Shown here one piece after another: positions 10,458-18,541 of a stretch of 48,073 bases of DNA (its first letter is position 1; the number at the start of each line of letters is the position of its first letter). This stretch comes from Paenisporosarcina sp. TG20 (GTDB lineage Bacteria; Bacillota; Bacilli; Bacillales_A; Planococcaceae). The stretch lies in the NCBI RefSeq assembly GCF_000286315.1, contig NZ_ALJG01000359.1:1-48073 (forward strand), given 5' to 3'. The notes under the pieces were generated by a model. That model saw only the letters and a program-made list of their open reading frames with translations. It ran no database searches and was not told the DNA's origin. The position numbers and the translations under genes were made by a program.

Positions 10458-11572
10458 CTATGCTTCCCCTTTTCAGGTTGATTTTGTAGTACTTTTTCAT
10501 ATACTTGCATCGTTTGAACATACATCCTTTCAAATGTAAATTTCTCATTGTATAACAACTTACTCCGAGTGCCCATGGCTTCTCTTAAAGAAACGTCGGT
10601 TAGTAGATTCTTTAGCTGATGAAGTAGTGATGCTTCATCCCCCTTCGGAATTAAAAATCCATTACCCGAGTTGCTTACTGCTTCTTTTACGCCTCCGACA
10701 TCCGTAGCTATAATAGGCAATCCAGCCTGCATCGCTTCCAAAATACATAAAGGCAACCCTTCATAATCCGATATCAAAACGAAAATTTCCGCTTTACTTA
10801 ATGGGATCTCAATTGACTTCATAGCACCATAAAAAATGACGCGATCGTGTAAGTGGTTTGCATTGACGTATTCTTGGGTTTTTTCTAACTGTCCACCATC
10901 CCCTACAAATGATAAAAACCATGGCAGGTGGATTAATTTTTCGCATGCCTTTATTAAACTTAGTTGCCGTTTTGGCACATCAAACCTGGCCACCATTAGA
11001 ATGTTTATTTGTGATTCATCTCTTGGTTCAATTTGATTTACTTGCTTAAGAAGTAGAACACCGTTATGTACTGTTTTAATTTTATGAGGTGGCAAAACAT
11101 GTTTGGATATAGCTAAGTTCCGATCATAATCAGATACAGTAATCACTTGGTTAGTTATTTTTCCAATTATTTTTTCAATAATTACATAGAGCTTTCTTTT
11201 TTTTACAGAAACTCCTTCTGTAAATGCCCATCCATGTGCAGTAAAAACGGTCGGAATACGTAGTGACCATGCGGCAATTCGTCCAATTAATCCAGCTTTC
11301 GAAGAATGAGTGGCTACAATATCAGGCTTTTCTATTTTTAATAATTTACGAACTTCAAAGATGGCTCGTACATCGTAAAACGGATGGAGTTCCCTTTTGA
11401 GCGATGGACATTGGTAATACGACACATTTACATGTTTATGAACACATGTCCCTGCTCCGGTGATGATGCTCACTTCACACCCACTTGCAGCCAAATGATT
11501 GGCTAAATCACGCACATGAATTTGAGCTCCACCAATTGTGTCCATTCTAGTAATTACTTGTGCAACCTTCAT
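10454..11572 (-). CDS. Family 4 glycosyltransferase
   Basis: The 372-residue GT-B enzyme has an N-domain with VITRMDTIGGAQIHVRDLA and HSSKAGLIGRIAA plus VFTAHGWAF, resembling the CapM/EpsF group. The C-domain has NILMVARFDVPKRQLSLI, VSDYEGLPLCILEAMQAGLPII and ATDVGGVKEAV, the E-x7-E nucleotide-sugar binding motif of GT4. It is cytoplasmic and probably adds the second sugar to the undecaprenyl-linked acceptor made by the priming transferase. It starts with an ATG that overlaps the stop of the polymerase gene (ATGA). Confidence 0.85.
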   Translation of the reverse strand: MKVAQVITRMDTIGGAQIHVRDLANHLAASGCEVSIITGAGTCVHKHVNVSYYQCPSLKRELHPFYDVRAIFEVRKLLKIEKPDIVATHSSKAGLIGRIAAWSLRIPTVFTAHGWAFTEGVSVKKRKLYVIIEKIIGKITNQVITVSDYDRNLAISKHVLPPHKIKTVHNGVLLLKQVNQIEPRDESQINILMVARFDVPKRQLSLIKACEKLIHLPWFLSFVGDGGQLEKTQEYVNANHLHDRVIFYGAMKSIEIPLSKAEIFVLISDYEGLPLCILEAMQAGLPIIATDVGGVKEAVSNSGNGFLIPKGDEASLLHQLKNLLTDVSLREAMGTRSKLLYNEKFTFERMYVQTMQVYEKVLQNQPEKGKHS

Positions 11573-12732
11573 CCGTCATCTCCTCTTTGTCGTGGTGCAC
11601 ACCAAGCAAGTGCTAATACTAACCAAAAATGTCTCCAATGAAGCGTATCAATGAAGAAACTATTGAATGAAAGGCCTACCAGGGATGCACAAATTACTAA
11701 GAAATATGCAGCAGAGTCATCTATTGATTGTTTATATGATTGAAAGGCTTTATTCATGCTGATGAATAGGATAAAGACAAATAATAAAATACTCAAAATT
11801 CCATTTTCAGTTAAGATCCGTGCATACAAACTATGTGGTGACATTTGAAACGTATATTCAGATTGTCCTGGACCAATTCCAAATGGATTTCGTAAGCCTG
11901 TCAATAATGCTATTTTTTGTGTGTCAAATCTTGACTCATCATACCCTTGCAATTTAAGTCTTGATTGAAATAATCTCTCTACAAGTTGGCTTTGTGCTAG
12001 CCAAATCAAAACAGGAATGCACAATACGCCTAAAGTGACAGTAGTTTTAAATTTTCTTTGTAGCACTTCTTTTTTGGTAAATAAGAAATAAATGAAAAAA
12101 GATAAGAACCAGTTTCCCCATGCCGCTCTAGAAAAACTAACTAAAATAGCTGTCAATAAAATAAGTAAAGTAATGGTATAGATTGTTTTCTTGAATTTTG
12201 ATACTTGTTCCTTTTCAAACAAACTGAGTGCATATAGTGAGGGCAAGACGAGAAATGGGCCGAATACGTTTGGGTCTTTAAAAAAAGCCTTGGCTCGTCC
12301 ATACATCAAAAACGTATCGCTATTTGGAATGAAATGAAAAAAAGCAAATAGTCCAATTAAAGCTGAAATCACTGCTGATATTAGGTAGCCATTCATGACC
12401 ACCCGTAACAGAGGGGTTTTTAACTTTTGACCAATACCCACTAATACAAACCATGAAATAATTAAGTAAATCGTAATGGTTAAATAATAAATTGATAAAA
12501 TCATATTTACAGCAAATAGTAATGAAACAAATTGGAAGATTAAAAACATCATCATGACAATGACTGGGATAAACACGTTTTGTGTAAAGCTCGTTAGAAA
12601 AAAGAATAATGAGCTACATACAACCAATAACATTAAAAAATCATATGGCGAAGGCTCAATTAAAACAAACGAGCTACTGAGCATCATGAAAAATAATAAG
12701 TGAAATATCCATATTGGTAATCGCTCAGTCAT
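11569..12732 (-). CDS. O-antigen ligase/polymerase-family membrane protein (Wzy_C-like)
   Basis: The 387-residue protein has about 10-12 hydrophobic segments and a large external loop between residues ~230 and 300. The loop contains SRAAWGN just before it and FGIGPGQSEYTFQMSPHSLYARILTENG within it. The R-x-x-W and H-S-x-Y/H pattern in the main loop is what is seen in the O-antigen ligase/Wzy_C family. It likely polymerises the repeat units on the outer face of the membrane, or ligates them to the wall. A strong GGAGG precedes the ATG at 12732. Confidence 0.75.
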   Translation of the reverse strand: MTERLPIWIFHLLFFMMLSSSFVLIEPSPYDFLMLLVVCSSLFFFLTSFTQNVFIPVIVMMMFLIFQFVSLLFAVNMILSIYYLTITIYLIISWFVLVGIGQKLKTPLLRVVMNGYLISAVISALIGLFAFFHFIPNSDTFLMYGRAKAFFKDPNVFGPFLVLPSLYALSLFEKEQVSKFKKTIYTITLLILLTAILVSFSRAAWGNWFLSFFIYFLFTKKEVLQRKFKTTVTLGVLCIPVLIWLAQSQLVERLFQSRLKLQGYDESRFDTQKIALLTGLRNPFGIGPGQSEYTFQMSPHSLYARILTENGILSILLFVFILFISMNKAFQSYKQSIDDSAAYFLVICASLVGLSFNSFFIDTLHWRHFWLVLALAWCAPRQRGDDG

Positions 12733-12842
12733 GATAAATCTCCTCCGGCTTATGAAACTACATACTCTATTAAAAAAATCCTTAACTAACTTTTATCAAA
12801 GTAATTTATCAATTTCTTAGAATTGCAAAACTACAACCAGAA

Positions 12843-13589
12843 CTACAACTTCCCTATTAATGGCACCCACGGTTGAAACTCGGTCCCGTTAATAACATGG
12901 ATCGCATTCTCTTGAAAATAGCTAACCACCTTTTTTCCGAGTTTTTGTTGAATGACATGGTAAGCTTGCTTAATTAAAAATGGCCGTTTAAGAACGTCGT
13001 GTGCATCTGAGGCAATAAAATGAACGACTTGATGCTGACATAACTTCAATACAAATTTTTGTAAGTCTCTCCCGTTTGCTCCTGTCACACTAGCAGCCGT
13101 TACTTGAACGAGGGCTCCTTTAGTTACCAAGTCAAATAATTTTTTGGGATGTCTACGTATTTCGGTATTCTTTTCTGCATGAGCGATGATTGGAATATAT
13201 CCTTTCAGCTGTAGTTCATAAAAAATTGATTCTGTAAAATGAGGAATATGGTAAGTAGGAAATTCAATTAACACATATTTTTTACTATCTCCTAATGTCA
13301 AAATACTTGAAGTTAATTCATCAATTAACTCCCCATGAAGATGCACCTCCATCCCCGGTATTATAGTTACCTGAATCTCCCTGTCTTCAAGTAATGCATT
13401 TAATATCTGAATAGAGTTTTTGATTTCCTCAATATCTTGATCAAAAACCCCATTGCGATGGTGAGGTGTGGTTACAATATGGGTTACTCCATTTTGAGCT
13501 GCGTTTTGAATGAGAATAACCGCTTCTAATTCAGTGGTCGGTCCATCGTCAAATCCAGGTAAAATATGATTGTGTATATCAACTAGCAA
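12843..13589 (-). CDS. CpsB/YwqE-type PHP-domain protein-tyrosine phosphatase
   Basis: PHP metal-binding motifs are visible in order: DIHNHILPGFDDGP at the N-terminus, a TPHHR motif near residue 40, GMEVHLHGE near 83, IIAHAEKN near 135 and IASDAHD near 200. This is the full set of the CpsB/CapC/YwqE manganese-dependent phosphotyrosine phosphatases that reset the BY-kinase encoded just upstream. I favour the TTG at 13589, eight nt after AAGGGG. A GTG at 13598 is also in frame but abuts that site. It lies just downstream of the kinase, as in other Gram-positive loci. Confidence 0.88.
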   Translation of the reverse strand: MLVDIHNHILPGFDDGPTTELEAVILIQNAAQNGVTHIVTTPHHRNGVFDQDIEEIKNSIQILNALLEDREIQVTIIPGMEVHLHGELIDELTSSILTLGDSKKYVLIEFPTYHIPHFTESIFYELQLKGYIPIIAHAEKNTEIRRHPKKLFDLVTKGALVQVTAASVTGANGRDLQKFVLKLCQHQVVHFIASDAHDVLKRPFLIKQAYHVIQQKLGKKVVSYFQENAIHVINGTEFQPWVPLIGKL

Positions 13590-13601
13590 ATTGTTCACCC
13601 C

Positions 13602-14915
13602 TTAATAGTAGTAAGAATTAGAATGAATTATCCCTTTGGACTTATTAATGATTGTTCCGATTAGTGGTGCTTGTACCTGTTTTAACTGTTCAATCGAATG
13701 GATTGACCGTTCCAGTTTAGAAGACTCTGCATTTACCACAAACAAACATCCATCTACAATTGCCGATACATGTAGTGTGTCAGCAACAAGTAGTGGGGGG
13801 GTGTTAATTATTATTACTTCGAACTGACTTTTCAACTCTTCTAACAGCTGTGCAAATCTTGCAGAAGATAATAATTCTGTAGGATTTGGAGGAACCGGAC
13901 CTGAGCTAATAAAGGAAAGGTTGGGCACTTCAGTAGATTGAATAATTTCTTGTATATCATTGTTCAACCCTGCTACATATGAAGTGACTCCTATACGTTT
14001 TGGTAATTGAAATAGTTTACGTCCAGTTGCTCTACGTAAATCCGCATCAACATAGACGGTTTTTTTTTGATCTAGTGCAAATATAATACTCAAGTTTGCA
14101 CTGACATACGATTTGCCATCTCCAGGCTCCGCACTTGTCACCAGAAGTGTCTTTGCATGTTTTTTTGAGAACACGTACAATAAATTTGCACGAATGGAGC
14201 GAAATATTTCAGTCATGACATCATGAGAAGTGAGTTCTGAAATTAGTTCCCCTTCACCATAAGGAATCACGCCAATGACTGGTAATCCAAGTGCTTTTTC
14301 AGCCTTTTCAGGTGAGTCCACAATGGTAAAAAACATTTCTTGGATAAGGACAAATAGATAACTAACTAAAAATCCAACAATTGCGGAAATGATAAAGTAT
14401 AGAGCAGTGATTGGCTTTACTGATTTGGTATCTTGTCCAACAATTGCTTGGCTTAAAATATGAACATTTTCTAAATTCATAAGCGTTTTTATTTCATCTT
14501 GAAATGTAATTGCCAATGTATTAACCAATTGAGTCGCCTTTTCGGGTGTTCTTTCTTCAGCCAAAATGGTTAAAATCTGTGAGTTTACATTTGATTGAAC
14601 TTTTACTTTGCCATTCAATTCTTCTCTTTCATATGTTTCTTTAAGGGAGTCATTTACTTTATTTAAGATCCTATTACTTGTCATTAAATATTTATATGTT
14701 TCAATGAGGCGCAAATTCGCATCAATTTCTCCACTAGAGACGACATTTGCAGTCGTAAAATTTACAAGGATATCTGTTTTTGCTTCAAACTTTTGAGGAA
14801 TTGCAAAACTTGCAAATCCCCCTATTAATGTAATGTATAAAGTGACTAGTAAAATTATTTTTTTTTTCTTCTTAATCAAGTAAATTAAATCACGGATATC
14901 CAATGTACGATTCAT
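13602..14915 (-). CDS. Fused Wzz chain-length regulator and BY-family tyrosine autokinase
   Basis: Two functions are joined in one 437-residue chain. Residues ~1-200 are a Wzz domain with two membrane helices (about 20-38 and 170-192) around an extracytoplasmic part. Residues ~230-437 are a BY-kinase: Walker A AEPGDGKS (about 262-269), Walker A' VYVDADLR (about 287-294), a Walker B-type VIIINTPP, and a C-terminal tyrosine cluster ending NSYYY. In Bacillus and Streptococcus these are usually two genes (YwqC/YwqD, CpsC/CpsD). Fusion is typical of Wzc but that protein is much longer. It sets polysaccharide chain length through cyclic autophosphorylation. It lies 5 bp after the priming transferase stop. 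Confidence 0.9.
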   Translation of the reverse strand: MNRTLDIRDLIYLIKKKKKIILLVTLYITLIGGFASFAIPQKFEAKTDILVNFTTANVVSSGEIDANLRLIETYKYLMTSNRILNKVNDSLKETYEREELNGKVKVQSNVNSQILTILAEERTPEKATQLVNTLAITFQDEIKTLMNLENVHILSQAIVGQDTKSVKPITALYFIISAIVGFLVSYLFVLIQEMFFTIVDSPEKAEKALGLPVIGVIPYGEGELISELTSHDVMTEIFRSIRANLLYVFSKKHAKTLLVTSAEPGDGKSYVSANLSIIFALDQKKTVYVDADLRRATGRKLFQLPKRIGVTSYVAGLNNDIQEIIQSTEVPNLSFISSGPVPPNPTELLSSARFAQLLEELKSQFEVIIINTPPLLVADTLHVSAIVDGCLFVVNAESSKLERSIHSIEQLKQVQAPLIGTIINKSKGIIHSNSYYY

Positions 14916-14920
14916 TAATT

Positions 14921-15547
14921 TTAGTAGGCCCCCTTACCATTACAAATCATCACAATTGTGAGTATGAGAATTTTCATATCTAATCGAAATGAACAGTTTT
15001 CAACGTAATATAGGTCATGATCAATTTTTTGACCATGACAACTATCAGATCGTCCATTAACTTGTGCCCAACCTGTCAAACCTGGCTTCGCATAAAGACG
15101 ATTCATTTGCTTTTCACTATAGTGTTCTGTAATTTCTGGTATTTCAGGTCGTGGCCCTATCAAACTCATTTCTCCTTTTAACACATTAAAGAGTTGTGGG
15201 AGTTCGTCTAGGCTAGTTTTCCTTAAAATCGCACCAATTTTTGTAATTTCTATATTATGTGAAGATTTAAATAAAAAGTCGTCTGGTACACCTTCAGTCC
15301 AAACATATGTAGTTTTAACTGAATTTTTTTTAATTTTATTCATTGTTCTAAACTTAATGATTTGGAATGGATGGTTTAATAATCCTGTCCTCGTTTGTGT
15401 AAACAAGATTGGTGTACCTGAAAATACATATAGGGCCAAAGCGATGAACGGAAACAAAGGTACTAGTATAAGTAGTAAGATTAAAGAAACACATACATCG
15501 AAACATCGTTTACCAAACTGTTTGTATACAAATGCATCAATTGGCAC
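14921..15547 (-). CDS. Priming undecaprenyl-phosphate sugar-phosphate transferase (bacterial sugar transferase family)
   Basis: The 208-residue protein contains only the catalytic unit of the WcaJ/WbaP family: one N-terminal hydrophobic segment after GKRCFDVCV, then KFRTMN, RKTSLDELPQLFNVLKGEMSLIGPRP and KPGLTGWAQVNGR, the invariant signatures. It transfers a sugar-1-phosphate to undecaprenyl phosphate, the first step of repeat-unit synthesis, and is the first gene of the operon. The start is uncertain. GTG at 15547 has no ribosome binding site nearby. A strong AAGGAGG at 15582-15588 lies exactly 7 nt before an in-frame CTG at 15574, which would add nine residues. Confidence 0.9.
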   Translation of the reverse strand: MPIDAFVYKQFGKRCFDVCVSLILLLILVPLFPFIALALYVFSGTPILFTQTRTGLLNHPFQIIKFRTMNKIKKNSVKTTYVWTEGVPDDFLFKSSHNIEITKIGAILRKTSLDELPQLFNVLKGEMSLIGPRPEIPEITEHYSEKQMNRLYAKPGLTGWAQVNGRSDSCHGQKIDHDLYYVENCSFRLDMKILILTIVMICNGKGAY

Positions 15548-15619
15548 ATGTAATAATGAACGAATTCTTTCCAGTTTCTATCCTCCTTCACAACATAATC
15601 AAATCTACAAAGCTACTTG

Positions 15620-15648
15620 ATTATATTCAGCCATATCCATAATCAGAA
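15620..15648 (-). promoter_or_regulatory. Putative promoter of the polysaccharide operon
   Basis: On the minus strand TTCTGA (15643-15648) and a perfect TATAAT (15620-15625) are separated by 17 bp, about 45 bp upstream of the first gene. The -35 box is poor, the -10 box is good. Confidence 0.5.
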
Positions 15649-15725
15649 CTACTTTTGAACTACTCATTTCAAAGGAGAATCAAAATAAAATTTCAAACTT
15701 AGAATCATTAGTAAATTTTGACCAC

Positions 15726-15752
15726 AAAAAAAACCGGACAAAGTACGCCCGG
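15726..15752 (-). terminator. Terminator-like hairpin next to the intergenic repeat
   Basis: The minus-strand RNA would form CCGGGC/GUCCGG (one G-U pair, 7-nt loop) followed by eight U. No minus-strand gene lies upstream of it, so it may belong to the adjacent repeat element or insulate the operon promoter. Confidence 0.6.
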
Positions 15753-15785
15753 CCCTTAAAAAGATAGCCTTCTATTTAGATCTAG

Positions 15786-15907
15786 TGATTTCCGTTGCAG
15801 GCGGACGCTTTCCACGGGCGAGCAACCGAGCCTCCTCGTCGCAAGCTCCTGCGGGGTCTCGTCTATCTCGCTTTTCCCGTTGGAGTCGCCGCCTTCCACT
15901 ACAATCA
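15786..15907. repeat. Palindromic GC-rich intergenic repeat (Bacillales type), full copy
   Basis: About 122 bp bounded by TGATT and AATCA, much richer in G and C than its surroundings. It has nested complementary blocks (GGCGGACGC near one end, GTCGCCGCC near the other, CGGGCGAG against CTCGCTTTTCCCG, and a central GAGCC...GGGGTCTC part). I recognise this sequence style (GCAGGCGGACGCTTTCC, TGCGGGGTCTC) from intergenic repeats scattered in Bacillus-group genomes. The first 17 bases reappear at 48057-48073 with one mismatch, where the window ends. Confidence 0.8.
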
Positions 15908-16943
15908 TTCACCTTTTAAAAATCAATAGTTATAACAATATTGTTATAAAATGATAGTACCCACACCTATATTTATATATAACTGAACAAAATTCACTTC
16001 CACCGCAAGGAAACTTACACTTTCTAAACCTGGGGCTCACCTTCACATTCATTGAATTAGCTAAAGTTTCTCCCAATAAATAAGCTTTAGAATGTTAGTC
16101 TCCATATGTTTATAACACCATGAACACTGAGTGCTTGGCGCATCAATTTTATATACTTTCTAATATTATAAGAAAAACCGGAAAAAAAATTGCTCGGTCC
16201 TTTATGAAGGTAAAATTAATTTAAGTAGCAGTTAAAAGAGATTTCACAGTATGAACTTTGGTTTCGGATTACTTTTGAACGCATTTTTTCGATTAAGAGA
16301 TTAAAGTCGAGGTAAACTATAGTAATTAGATATAGTAAAGAAGAATAGGTAGTATTTCCTTTTACGAATACGGGAGATACAAAAGTGACCTGTTTTAGAT
16401 AATCGTTTTAAGATCTAAGGATCTAAATATGCTGATACTATAAAATAACTCCTTTTTTGAAGGTGATGAGGGGTATTAACTAATTTTGAAAGAACACAGC
16501 GTATAAAAAACCATTAAAAATAATTCTAGAAAATGAAGTTGAAGTGATGTTTATTGTAATTTCGAAGCAACAATTTATAAAGAGGAAAAGTGGGTGAGTG
16601 CACGTATTTTTAGAAGAACATGAAGATTATGTATTTACGAAAACGACGAATTTAAATCCAATTTATGCCGAGAATATTATAGTATAATGTAAATGTTTGT
16701 CTGTTTAAGATTGAGAGCTAGGATTCTAGTTACAACGATTAATGGAGTCCTAATTACCAAAACGGAGGAAGCATATAAACAGGCAGATGAAGATAAAACC
16801 ATATATAATAGGAATTCAACTAAATTATTAAGATTTAGGTGAGTGAAAGCAATAGGCATCCTGTTTTGTATCGATTCCCGTTATGATAGGATCATGAAGA
16901 ATGGAAGTTCCATTAAAAATAAAGTCACTGAAACATGTATATA
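15908..16943. other. AT-rich spacer without an intact gene, with decayed reading frames
   Basis: No frame here has a start, ribosome binding site and coding-like composition over a useful length. A degenerate copy of the hairpin at 15726 is seen near 16172-16202 (ACCG/CGGT with an expanded loop). On the plus strand 16490-16687 reads as two coding-looking pieces interrupted by a TGA at 16595-16597, the second reading FLEEHEDYVFTKTTNLNPIY. This is probably the remnant of a lost gene. Confidence 0.5.
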
Positions 16944-16974
16944 AGTGATTGGAAAAAGACTAATCGCTCTTTTT
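16944..16974 (+). terminator. Plus-strand Rho-independent terminator
   Basis: AGTGATT (16944-16950) pairs with AATCGCT (16962-16968) with one G-T pair, followed by a run of T. It lies 40 bp before the hydrolase gene and would end any transcript from the decayed region upstream, isolating the hydrolase. Confidence 0.55.
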
Positions 16975-17014
16975 AGAAAACTCTAAGAGACATACATACG
17001 GAGGAAAAGTAAAA

Positions 17015-17875
17015 ATGCAAAACCTTGAAATAACAACGCAGGAAGGCACAGTTAATTACTATGAATACGGGGATAATAGAAATCCTACAATTGTTTTCCT
17101 CGGACTTGCAGGAAATGGTTTCTATAGTTTTGCAGAGCTGGTTCCTCATCTGAAAGAGAAATTCCACTTAATTATTCTGGACAGTCCTGGCCATGGAAAA
17201 ACGTCTGCCTTTTCTAAAGAAGACGACTATCTGTTTTCAAATGTTGCAACATGGATTCATCATGTAGTAGGAAAAATCGTTCAAGGCCCTTTTTACATTT
17301 TGGGTCATTCCTGGGTAGCGGATGCCGCCTTGCATTTCACTCGATTTTTTCCTGAGGATGTGTTGGGACTGATTTTGCTTGATGGAGGTTTTACTTTTCC
17401 ACAAAACCAGTCAGAGATGACGTTTGATTATGCCTATTCCGGTTGGAATGATTATATGGAGAAGTCGGTGTTTCCTGATGAGAGTGAAATTTTCCAGGAA
17501 TATCAGACGTATACAAACCAATGGGATTACCGCAAAGAACAGTATGTTGCTTCTCTCTTCAATAAGAGGCAAGATGGAAAATATGAACTAGTAGTCTCGA
17601 AGTTTACCGTACTAGCCATCATTAAAGCATTTTTTAAAGAACCTTTCGTAGAAGCCTATCCGTTCATCAAGGTGCCGACGCTCTTGATTCATGCAAAGCA
17701 TCCAGAGAACTTGGATGTGGCAAGAGCCAAAGGCGCTCTTCAGCTAAGGAAAAACATTGAAGATATATCAATAAAAGCTGTGAAAGACTCATCCCATATG
17801 ATCCATTGGGATGAACCTGAAGTAACGGCACTAATAATTGCCAATTGGTTAATTGAAAAAATAAAACTTTACTAA
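17015..17875 (+). CDS. Alpha/beta hydrolase
   Basis: The 286-residue protein has an alpha/beta hydrolase fold: TIVFLGLAGNG (oxyanion-region strand and loop, with GLAG in place of the common HGxxG), IILDSPGHGKT, the nucleophile elbow GHSWV with Ser near residue 99, LLIHAKHPE near the acid position and DSSHMIHWDEP carrying the catalytic histidine. The elbow is GHSWV rather than the usual GxSxG, so a small residue is replaced after the nucleophile. Substrate unknown. It is the only plus-strand gene outside the island, stands alone with a good AGGAGG-like site (GGAGGAAAAG) before its ATG, and is the last chromosomal gene before the island. Confidence 0.85.
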   Translation: MQNLEITTQEGTVNYYEYGDNRNPTIVFLGLAGNGFYSFAELVPHLKEKFHLIILDSPGHGKTSAFSKEDDYLFSNVATWIHHVVGKIVQGPFYILGHSWVADAALHFTRFFPEDVLGLILLDGGFTFPQNQSEMTFDYAYSGWNDYMEKSVFPDESEIFQEYQTYTNQWDYRKEQYVASLFNKRQDGKYELVVSKFTVLAIIKAFFKEPFVEAYPFIKVPTLLIHAKHPENLDVARAKGALQLRKNIEDISIKAVKDSSHMIHWDEPEVTALIIANWLIEKIKLY

Positions 17876-18088
17876 TTTTAAAAATGTGATAAAAATACGT
17901 CGTACCCACTGTTACCTCCTTTATGAAGCAGTGGCCATTTTAAAAGAAGTTCTAGTACGGTAGGGCATACTGATGTCAAAACAACACGTTACCTAAAAAA
18001 ACCAAGGATGGTACTATTGAGAAATTTCAAAGCTATTTGATGATATAGTATGATTCCTGACTAGGTTTAATTGAAACTATATGACATC

Positions 18089-18123
18089 AAAAACACGCCT
18101 TTCGATTTTCATCGAAAGACGTG
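18089..18123 (-). terminator. Likely original ssrA terminator, now stranded beyond the island
   Basis: Minus-strand hairpin: CACG and an 8-bp CTTTCGAT/ATCGAAAG stem with a tetraloop (18094-18123, one internal mismatch), followed by five T. No minus-strand gene ends nearby except the 99-bp ssrA 3' fragment at 18162-18260, whose end lies 38 bp away. Before insertion of the island this would have been the first terminator after ssrA. Confidence 0.75.
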
Positions 18124-18161
18124 CCTGATTGAATATATTATCCACCTACATGAATTATGTA

Positions 18162-18260
18162 AATGGAGACGGCGGGAATCGAACCCGCGTCCAGAAACTC
18201 CAACACTTAAGCTTCTACGCGTGTATCTTGCCTATTAGATTTCGCGCAGCATTATGCCGA
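18162..18260 (-). repeat. attL: Left attachment site: 99-bp direct repeat of the ssrA 3' end
   Basis: Identical over 99 bases to 36126-36224, in the same orientation. It contains the tRNA-like 3' end of tmRNA (T-arm GGTTCGATTCC and acceptor half) but lacks the rest of the gene, so it is a non-functional fragment. Identity breaks sharply on both sides. It marks the distal end of the integrated island. Confidence 0.95.
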
Positions 18261-18320
18261 GGCTTAGTCCCACTTAGGTTTTAGCCACTTCCATACTCAT
18301 TTATTTGACGGTTTTATTCG

Positions 18321-18329
18321 CTAGGGAGT
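18321..18329 (+). promoter_or_regulatory. Candidate integrase/excisionase arm-binding site, left end
   Basis: CTAGGGAGT, 61 bp inside the left repeat. The same CTAGGGAG core occurs twice, in the opposite orientation, just inside the right repeat (36050-36057, 36075-36082). Its presence only at the two ends is the argument. Binding is inference. Confidence 0.35.
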
Positions 18330-18397
18330 ATTACATATTTACGAACTTGGTTCAAAGACCTTCTGATTATAGTATATATCATATGGTTGGAGAATGA

Positions 18398-18429
18398 AGA
18401 GAATCCTCAAAATAAGGACTCTCTTTTTT
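18398..18429 (+). terminator. Plus-strand terminator at the left end of the island
   Basis: AGAGAATCCT pairs with AGGACTCTCT (one mismatch, 7-nt loop), followed by six T. It would stop transcripts entering from the chromosome before they run antisense into hsdR. Confidence 0.6.
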
Positions 18430-18541
18430 GAGAGATGTGATATTAAGTCAATCCCAGTATTTTTTCATGCATTATTGTTTTCTTACGAAGCACAATAATA
18501 AAAAACTGTATGATTATGTTTGCTGTTGAGGGTTAATTATA

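Noticed and set aside
16677..16859. Minus-strand 60-codon frame in the spacer
   Set aside because: AT-rich random-looking sequence without a Shine-Dalgarno site, overlapping the decayed plus-strand remnant.
17906..17934. CCACTG/CAGTGG hairpin after the hydrolase gene as its terminator
   Set aside because: Six base pairs, a 17-nt loop and only four T. Possible but too weak to annotate as a feature.
18261..18300. Sequence next to the left repeat as a longer, diverged tmRNA fragment from an earlier host
   Set aside because: Compared with the intact gene, identity ends abruptly at 18260, and I see no conserved tmRNA pseudoknot pairing beyond it.
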